Below are positions 56,348 through 64,000 of a stretch of DNA of 64,000 nt, piece by piece (positions within the stretch are counted from its first letter, which is position 1; each line of letters starts with the position of its first letter). The notes under the pieces were generated by a model that worked only from the letters and a program-made list of their open reading frames with translations, did no database searches and had not been told where the DNA came from. This DNA is from Gossypium raimondii. Taxonomy: Eukaryota > Streptophyta > Magnoliopsida > Malvales > Malvaceae. The DNA lies in assembly GCF_025698545.1 (NCBI RefSeq), contig NC_068569.1, forward strand, positions 26,226,001 to 26,290,000, read 5' to 3'. The translations under genes and the position numbers were made by a program.

Positions 56348-57569
56348 TGAGTCCGCAACTCATGTAGGACCTCAACCAATCGAGAACCCTTAATGACAAT
56401 GTCATTTGTATCCATCGAATTTTTTAGGTTCAAACGGGACTTAGTAACTTGTCAAATATTTTCGGATATGTGATTAATACCTTATACATGGCAATTATAC
56501 ATTTCACACACAACAATGTTCAATTTAAAACATCTAAATATACAGTTTAGTTACACGAACTTACCTCGACAAGTGTTCGAGTACACAAATGCTACTAATC
56601 TGATACTTTCTCTTTTCTACGATCTAACTTCGTATTGTGCCAATTAGGATTTATACGAATGAATTTAACTCAATTTAATACAATTCATATTCAATTCAGT
56701 CCAAGAGTCATCTTTGGAAAATTACTATTTTACCCCTATACTTTTAATTAATTATGATTTTGTCATAGGCTCGGAAAATGAAATTCATGCAATTTAATCC
56801 TTATTTCAAGCTTAGTCGATTTTCACATGTAACAATAAAAGTCCATGTATTTCACAAAATTTAGAATTTTTCCATAAATTTTTCATCTTTTCAATTTAGT
56901 CCTTAAATCATAATATCATCAAAATTCTCTTTACAAAATTATTTTATCTATCAACAACCTTTCATTTTCTACCATAAAACTTTAAAATTCATACATACTC
57001 ATCCATGGCAAAACCTAATCTTTGATAGTTTTACAAATAAATCCCGAGATAGATAGATTAATCTATTATGATCTCTAAAATATAAAATTATTAAAAATGG
57101 AATAAGAACACATACCTAATTAAGCCAAATAAGCTTGCTTGAACTTAGCTTTCCATGGATAGGGTTTCCATCATTTTAATTTAGAAAAGATGATGAAAAT
57201 GATGATATTTTATTATTTAATTCATTTATTATCTTTATTTTGTTAACTTTTCAATTTAATCTTTTCTTTATTAAATTTTCCAATGATGAATAATCATCAT
57301 TATCTACTAACTCCACTAAATGGTCCATTTGCTATTAAGGACCTCAAATTTTGAATTCCATAGCTATTTAATCCCTTTAGCTACTAGAATTCAACTTTTG
57401 CACTTTATGCAATTTGGTTATTTACATCAATTTACGAAATTTTCATACGACATTTCTATTATAATGCAAACCATGAAATAATATTAAAATATTTTTTCTT
57501 TCGGACTCGGATTTCAGATTTATGGTCCCGAAATCACTGTTCTGATTTAACTAAAAACGAGTTGTTACA

Positions 57570-57870
57570 CTAACACATAGATCGAACATCCAAAACAATC
57601 GATGAAAAACTATTCTCCTCGATTCAAGTTCCCTATTCAAGCTTTTGTAAGGCAACATTTGCAAGTCAATGGCATTTCCTGGCATGTACTCCAACATCGT
57701 TAAAATCTACTTTTGAAGTTCATTGTATTACTCATCCTAGCCACCGTACAATTGTTCCATGGCCATTTGTTTCGCCCACCATGCTTTCATGTATGACACT
57801 CTGTATTGAAACCGCACTTGCATATTTGCAATCAATGTCGATACAGGTGACGCCATTCTCTTTGACTCCA
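57570..57870 (-). pseudogene. MULE transposase, amino-terminal part
   Basis: The minus-strand frame from about 57856 reads SPVSTLIANMQVRFQYRVSY, KAWWAKQMAMEQLYGG, stop, DE, stop, YNELQK, stop, then EYMPGNAIDLQ and ESRRIVFHRLFWMFD. These are the blocks that directly precede QVDGT in plant MuDR transposases, so the sequence is the continuation of 37329 across the inserted solo LTR. The three stops lie in conserved Trp or Ser positions. The true start lies further upstream and is not seen. Confidence 0.85.
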
Positions 57871-58377
57871 TCAATTTTTACTATTAATTTCAGGTCATTT
57901 GCGTACATAATAATAATAAAATAAATATTTTTGTAATTAATTAAAATATAAAAAAATAAACCTGCTTTGACTAACCTCCACCCTTAACGAACATCAAAAG
58001 CTCTATCTACCTACATCTTCAATAGCAACCGTAAAACCAAAAATACACAACAGCCAACATTCAAAAATCAATAACCAAAAGAAAAAAAAGAAAGAAGAAA
58101 AGTATTCCCTATTTTGAAATCCAAAACTGTAATCTGCCAAAAAAAGAAGAGAAAACCATTAGTATTTGGAAAGAAAAAAAAGGGAAAACAGAAGAGAATG
58201 AGATCCCTTGGTGGTTTTGGGTCTACGTTTTGGCATTGTAGAAGGCCACTGGAGTTGACAGACGATGGCACTTAATGGAGAGGAACAAGTTGTGGCTTCG
58301 GGGTATTGGATAGACTTATCGGTGATTTCTGACCGACGGTGGCGATGAATAGGCTGCTAGGGTTTGAAGCTTGGGAG
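57871..58377. other. Non-coding stretch between MULE and Copia
   Basis: AT-rich, with a purine-rich part near 58080-58190. Part of it may belong to the Copia LTR, whose outer end I cannot fix. Confidence 0.35.
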
Positions 58378-58576
58378 TGTTGTGTGAGCAGCAAATCAAA
58401 GAAAATAACTTTGGGAAGAAAAATAATTGCATACAATTCAGGAAGCAAATAGCCGCTTTAAATAGGTTATACAATTAACATAAAAAGCAAAACTAACTAC
58501 TAAAATAATGGAAAGCATAACAAATTATTCAAAACAACTACTGCCTGTAGACTAAGACTATTGAAAAAGTCTAACA
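58378..58576 (-). repeat. 3' LTR of the minus-strand Copia (outer end uncertain)
   Basis: Read on the minus strand the LTR opens TGTTAGACTTTTTCAATAG right after the purine-rich AAGTGAGGG, and has a TATA-like CCTATTTAAAGC. CACACAACA near 58378 could be its end, but without the partner LTR this cannot be tested. Confidence 0.5.
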
Positions 58577-58609
58577 AACCCTCACTTAAACTAATATTAA
58601 TCTCTAATA

Positions 58610-59426
58610 TCAGTTTAAACTAAAAATCTTACTAACTTCCTGCATTTGTCGCCTTGCAAACTCCAAGCATTTGTCGTAGCTTTTAAAATGTTGCAAGTTT
58701 GAGGGCCTTTGAAAATATATCTGTGATTTGATCTTTACTTTTGCAATGTACCATATTGATCTCTTTATTATTCACACGATCTCTCAAGAAATGATATCAG
58801 ACATCAATATGCTTGCTTCTCCCATGTAAAATAGGATTCTTGGATAGCTTTATGGTTGAGCTATTGTCACAGTAGATAAGAGTAGGCCCTTTTTGCTTAA
58901 AATGAACTTCCTCAAGAAGTTTCTCATCCTAAAGGCTTGACAGACACATGCTGATGTAGCTACAAGTTCTGCTTCAGTTGTTAATTGAGTGACAATTGGT
59001 TGCTTTCATGATGACCATGAAACAGCTCCTGTTCCCAACATAAAGAAGTAACCAGATGTACTTTTCCTATCATCTTGGTCTCCTGCATAGTCATTATCCG
59101 TAAACCCAATCAAAGCTGATTTTTCTCCCTTCTTGTATAAGATCCCATAGTCGATTGTACCCTGCTAATATCTAAGGATTCTTTTTGCCGCTTGAAGATG
59201 CATTTCCTTTGGATATTCCATGAATCTGCAAATAAGATTTAAAGCATATGTTATATATGGTCTGGTTGCAGTGAGATACATTAGACTTCCCACGATTTTC
59301 TTGTATAAAGTATTGTCGACATCTCTTCCATTATCATCTTTCACCAACTTTAAACTTGTCTCTACTGGTGTACCAACCGGATTGCAGTCTGCCATTTGAA
59401 ACCTCTTTAGAATCTCCTGCACATAC
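58610..59426 (-). pseudogene. Copia RT end and RNase H
   Basis: Frame from 59426: EILKRFQMADCNPVGTPVE, LYKKIVGSLMYLTATRPYI, FMEYPKEMHLQAAKRILRY, stop, then the RNase H blocks [20 protein letters not shown] and QPIVTQLTTEAELVA, ending LEFARRQMQEVSK before a stop at 58610. Several stops are present. It continues the frame at 62761. Confidence 0.85.
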
Positions 59427-59869
59427 TGTAACACCCCTATACCATGTTCGACTTAAGGAACCTGATATAGGAATATTACATTTGGTGCCAAATTAATTCT
59501 TGGCTAATTACTAATATAATTGAACACAAAACTAATACTTAGAACATACCTAATATATTTCATGCATTTCATCAATAATCATTTCATAAAATCATTATTT
59601 CATATATTTCATTTATACATCTCAATTCAATAACTTATCCTATTTCATAAAATTTATCCTTATCTGTTTCTTGAACCATAATTCTTACCCTTTCACATAT
59701 GTCATATCATTCAAATTTAGTTTTATCAGTAACTTTATTTCATTTGCCCCTATTAACTTGACTCGGACTTGGCGGATACACGGATTCCAACCAAACACAC
59801 CAAGAACATGTCGATCAAGATATGATATAAAGATATTAAACACACAAAGTCTTTCAATACATAAGAATA

Positions 59870-60000
59870 ATAATGATTCGACACACAAAGCGCCGAATCG
59901 ATAACAAGATATGATAAGATAAGAATGATTCGACACACAAAGTGTCGAATCGATGATTAATAACGATAATGAGTCGACACATAAGTGTCTAATCGATGGC
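59870..60000. repeat. Short tandem repeats in solo LTR 3
   Basis: Three degenerate units of about 55-60 bp built on GATTCGACACACAAAG and CGAATCGATG. Each has an inverted TCGA-rich core. Confidence 0.7.
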
Positions 60001-60520
60001 AAGCAAATACCTGTACTCTTCCATATCCTATGGCATGCCAACTATATCCGACTAGCCCGACTAGTTAATAGGGCATTTAATTCGATTTTGATACAATTTC
60101 CATCTTAGTTCAAGATCAATTATAATTCCTTATTTCAATAAATTTCACAAGATTGCAGTAATTCATTACTTCAGGATTTTCACAGTTCAATGCAAGATAT
60201 ACATAACGATTCAGATTCCATAATTCAATTCAGTATTAGTCTCACATATCAATTTCCACTTTCTCAATTTCAATTCCAATAAAATCCATATCACTCACCA
60301 ATTTCAATATTCCAGTTCAATTCAATAATTCAATTCAAACCATTTCAATTTCTATTCAATAATCACATTTCAATTCAAATTCACTTTCCACTTTCTAATC
60401 TACCAATACATATTCCACATATTCATATGTAATCATACTTGATTCAATTCAAACCACTTTTCAATCGATACTCAATTCACGTATTCACACTTATTCATAC
60501 TTTAATTCACTTTTATTCAA

Positions 60521-60523
<3 letters not shown>

Positions 60524-60551
<28 letters not shown>
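60524..60551. repeat. AT dinucleotide microsatellite
   Basis: About thirteen uninterrupted AT units within solo LTR 3. Confidence 0.9.
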
Positions 60552-60554
<3 letters not shown>

Positions 60555-62760
60555 TTTTCCAATCAAATTCAAATCACTAATTACTTTTCAGTCCATATAC
60601 ATTTCAAAGATTCACATATTTCAACAATAAATATATCTCATCATGCATCATATAATTCATGAAATTAACATTTAACCATTAAATTTCAGCCATATGAACT
60701 TACTATTTCATTATCTTTCCACACTTGTTTCCTATGCGCATCACACAAGATATAAACATATCATTCAACCATAGTTGCAAGCTAGTATATTTAAACATAA
60801 CTCTTTTTGGAACTAACCACATGATAAACCATTCATGACATTATTTCTTGCCAAATTATATACCGAATATACCATACACACATACTATGAAACTTTATTT
60901 TCACACATGAGCTTAAACCATGACCAATGATGCCCAAATATAAGCATCATTTCTATTTCATTGTTTATTAATTATAATCAAACACATGACCAATTATACA
61001 CAAATCATTCATATATTTCCCAATTTTCCTCCTCCTCCTCTCCATTCCACATCCTTAATGTGTATAACACACTTAAACAATATTAACTATAATTTCACTA
61101 TTCACTCACATGTATATTCAAAACTATTTATCCGAGTCAGGGTCACTAAATTATTTTTATCTGGATCTACAGAGCTCCAAATTAAGATCCGTTAATTTTA
61201 CCTGAAACTAGACTCACATATATTCTTACAATAAAAATTTAAAAATTTTTGGTTTAGCAAAATAGTACATTTTATTCTTTAAAGTTCCCCTATTTTGCTA
61301 TCTGACAGTTCTGACCACTCTTCACTAAAAATGAATTACCTAATTTTACAGAACTCGGATGATGTTTCCATTTCTTTTCTTTGAAAATAGACTCATTAAG
61401 GATTCTAAGAATATAAATTATAACTCATAATTATTTTTATTCAATTTTTTATGATTTTCCAAAGTCAGAATAGGGGAACCCGAAATCACTCTGACATTAT
61501 CTCACAAAATTTATTATATCTCATAATTTACAAATCCATTACTTACACTGTTTCTTCTATGAGAAACTAGACTCAATAAGATTTAATTTCATATTTTATT
61601 GACCCTCTAATTTAATTCCCACAATTTTTGGTGATTTTTCAAAGTTAAACCACTGCTGCTGTCCAAAACTGTTTTAGTGCAAAATATTGATTTCCATTTT
61701 GCCCCAAATTTCACAGTTCATACAATTCAGTCCTTACTCAATTAACCCCTAATTTTTTTTCTCAATTATTACTTTACCTAGACATTATAAGTTATTTCAC
61801 AACTATTGAAATTCAGAATTTCCACATAAAATCCTAACTTCAAACTCTTTTACTATTAGGTCCCAAACATTCAATTTCTATTCAATTCTTTCAATAAAAT
61901 CAGCATATGAACAATTTAAAACTCTAATGCCATGCTAAATCATCATATAATTCCAGCATGTATTCATAGCAACTTTCAACTTCTTACATAGAATCAAAAA
62001 CCAATGAATTTAACAAGTGGGCCTAGTTGTAAAAGTCACAAAAACACAAAAAATTCAAGAAATAATCAAGAATTGAACTTACTTGCAGTAAAAAATATGA
62101 AGAACCAGCTTGAAGGAACCCTTCTATGGTGTTTTAGCTGATGAGAATGCAGAAAAAATGAAGAGAAATCTAGATAATTCCACTTTGGTCCTAACTTTAT
62201 TAAGCAAATTTTGCAATATTCCAATTTTGCCCTTAATTCTCCTTACTTTCCTGTTGATTTCATGCCTTTACCGTCCAGCCCAAATAGAACTTGGGTCCAT
62301 TTTCCTTTTAAGCCATCTTCCTTTTATCATTTAAGCTATTTAATCATTTCCTAAAATTTTGCATTTGTTACAATTTAGTCCTTTTTGTTCAATCAATTAT
62401 CGGAACTTTAAAATTTCTTGACAAAACTTTAATACTAACTTTTTAACACTCCATAAATATTTATAAAAATATTTATGGCTCGGTTTAAAATCTCTGAGGT
62501 CTCAATACCTCGTTTTTTATTCTAATTATTTTAATATTTATTTCTAGTGCACTATTCACTATTTCAAAATTTTTCCTAACTTCACATTTAACTTATATTC
62601 ACTAAATTAAGAATATTTTCTACTAATTTGTCGAATTTAGTGATCTTGAATCATCGTTCTGACACCTTTGAAAATTTAGGCCATTACATTTTTTCTCGTC
62701 GGATTTGTGGTCTCGAAACCACTATTCCGACTAGACCCAAAATCAGGCTATTACACATAC

Positions 62761-64000
62761 TTCCTTTGAGAAATAAAAATACATGTATCTGATTGTGCAA
62801 CCTCTATACCCAAAAAAGAATGCATTCTTCCAAGATCTGACATGTCAAATTCAGCCGTCATGCATTTTTTAAACTTATCAAACATAATCTGATCATTCCC
62901 GGTAAATATCAAATCATCGACATACTAGCAAACCATCAACAGTTGTTTCCCGTCATTTTCCATTTTCACAAAAAAAGTATGCTCATAAGGACACTTCTTA
63001 AAACTGCTTTGGAGAAAATAAGCCTCAATACAACTATACCATGCTCGAGGGGCTTGTTTGAGTCCGTACAAAGCCTTTTTTAATTTATATACTTTATGTT
63101 CTTCTCCAATCTTAATATAGCCAGGAGGTTGTTTAGCAAATACCTATTTATTCAAGTCTCCATGCAAGAATGCCGACTTGACATCTAGTTAGAAAATCAG
63201 GCAAGAATTTTGAGCAGCCAATGCAATCGCCAATCTGATTGTGTCATGCCTAGCAACTGGAGCGAATACCTCCTTGTAATCGATGCCGAACTCCTGACTA
63301 TAACCTTTCGCTACCAAACGTGCTTTGCATTTGTCAACTTCACCGGTTTCCTTCAGTTTCGTCTTATAAACCCACTTCACATCAATGGTTTTATGTCCCT
63401 TTGGAAGCTCAATTAACTCCTAAGTTTTGTTTTTTCAATAGCTGCAATTTCATCATCCATTGCTCTCTTCCATTTTGATTGTTTAAACGCCTCTTCAAAA
63501 AACACAGGATCACAATCTGAAAAAAAACAAAATAGGTGAGTGGATCCTCAAATTTATTAATTCTTAGGACTTCATAATCCCTCATCCAAGTAGGCCTTCT
63601 TCTTATACGTGATGGTGTTGGCTCTGTTACAGTTTCTTGTTTTTGAATTATTTCTCGCTCATATGATGGCTCCAAATTATCTTCAACATGTAGCTCTTCA
63701 TCAAAATCTGCTGGAACATTCCTTTGAACTGTTGGTGTATCCCAACACCAGAACTTTTCTTTATCAAAAATCACATCCGGACCGATGACAATTTTCTTAG
63801 TGCTAGGATTGTACAACTTGAATGCTTTAGTACACTTACTAATACCAAGAAAGATGTATTTTTCTCTTTTGTCTTCTAACTTCGTTTTTTTATCAGGGAC
63901 ATGCGCATAAGAAATACACCCAAAGATTCTGAAATGACTGGCATCGGCTCTTCTTCCACTCCATGCTTCTTCAGGTGTCATATTCTGAACAGCAAAAGTT
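62761..64000 (-). pseudogene. Copia integrase end and reverse transcriptase
   Basis: Frame from 63981: TPEEAWSGRRADASHFRIFG, CISYAHVPDKKTKL, EKYIFLGISKCTKAFKLYNP (integrase carboxy part). RT then shows [72 protein letters not shown], the catalytic YVDDLIFTGN and SDLGRMHSFLGIEVAQSD. Stops occur just before LDVKSAF, after HGDLNK and just before YVDD. The frame continues at 59426 on the other side of solo LTR 3. Confidence 0.88.

Larger units (their letters stand above)
37330..57569 (+). mobile_element. Solo LTR 2 (TGTAACACCC family), split by an Ogre-type element
   Basis: Starts TGTAACACCCCTAACCC and ends GAGTTGTTACA, with 5-bp duplication CTAAC on both sides (37325-37329 and 57570-57574). Without the nested element (38588-55820) and one copy of its duplication, the LTR is about 3.0 kb. 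It inserted into the MULE transposase gene. Same family as solo LTRs 1 and 3. Confidence 0.85.
59427..62755 (+). mobile_element. Solo LTR 3, 3.3 kb (TGTAACACCC family)
   Basis: Starts TGTAACACCCCTATACC and ends AATCAGGCTATTACA, with exact duplication CATAC (59422-59426 and 62756-62760). Its last 60 bp (GTGGTCTCGAAACCACTATTCCGACT region) match the corresponding end of solo LTR 1. It interrupts the RT of the minus-strand Copia. Confidence 0.9.
58378..64000 (-). mobile_element. Copia element, minus strand, cut by window end and by solo LTR 3
   Basis: From high to low coordinates: integrase end, RT, (solo LTR 3), rest of RT, RNase H, purine tract and start of the 3' LTR. Its 5' LTR, gag and protease lie beyond the window. 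The domain order integrase before RT proves the Copia superfamily. Confidence 0.85.

Overview
This is plant nuclear DNA: AT-rich, with GT-AG introns, single plant genes separated by long stretches of transposon, and LTR retrotransposons of plant type. The repeat families (LTRs opening TGTAACACCCC, an Ogre/Tat-type gypsy element, MULE relics) and the gene sequences fit a Malvaceae genome, most likely cotton (Gossypium). That genus call is inference from memory, not a search.

Only three genes look intact. They are an NAD(P)H:quinone oxidoreductase (minus strand, 2060-3792, three exons), an apoplastic nepenthesin/AED3-like aspartyl protease (plus strand, 20737-23095, three exons) and a single-exon CC-NB-LRR resistance protein of the RPP13-like group (minus strand, 24788-29044, 1418 aa). 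A fourth possible coding segment of unknown function lies at 1214-1645 (minus). The protease and the NLR both have links to defence, but nothing in the sequence shows that they act together.

Layout. 0.8-6 kb: a small MITE, the quinone reductase, and a 1.6-kb terminal-inverted-repeat element carrying an exon-like piece of a host gene (Pack-MULE-like). 6-20 kb: AT-rich intergenic DNA, a Copia solo LTR (target duplication TATAT), a 3.3-kb solo LTR (GGTGT), and two pieces of LINE separated by a gag-only Copia deletion derivative (GTTTC) and a second Copia gag relic. 20-29 kb: the protease and NLR genes. 30-37 kb: a foldback element, then an A-B-A' arrangement in which a truncated copy of the protease locus (B) sits between two copies (A and A') of a decayed MULE transposase segment. 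37-57.6 kb: a solo LTR (target duplication CTAAC) that landed in the A' transposase and was itself split by a 17.2-kb Ogre/Tat gypsy element (CAAGG). That element has two LTRs of about 2.4 kb, an extra upstream ORF, gag-protease, an intron, RT, two RNase H domains, integrase, and a 10-unit tandem array before the 3' LTR. 57.6-64 kb: the amino-terminal part of the MULE transposase, then a minus-strand Copia polyprotein split by a third solo LTR (CATAC) and running off the window end.

The order of events can be read from the nesting: MULE, then solo LTR, then Ogre on one side, and Copia, then solo LTR on the other. The most notable structures are the rearranged protease duplicate, the Ogre element with its extra ORF, intron and nascent satellite, and the Pack-MULE-like capture. 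All coding parts of the mobile elements carry stops or frameshifts.
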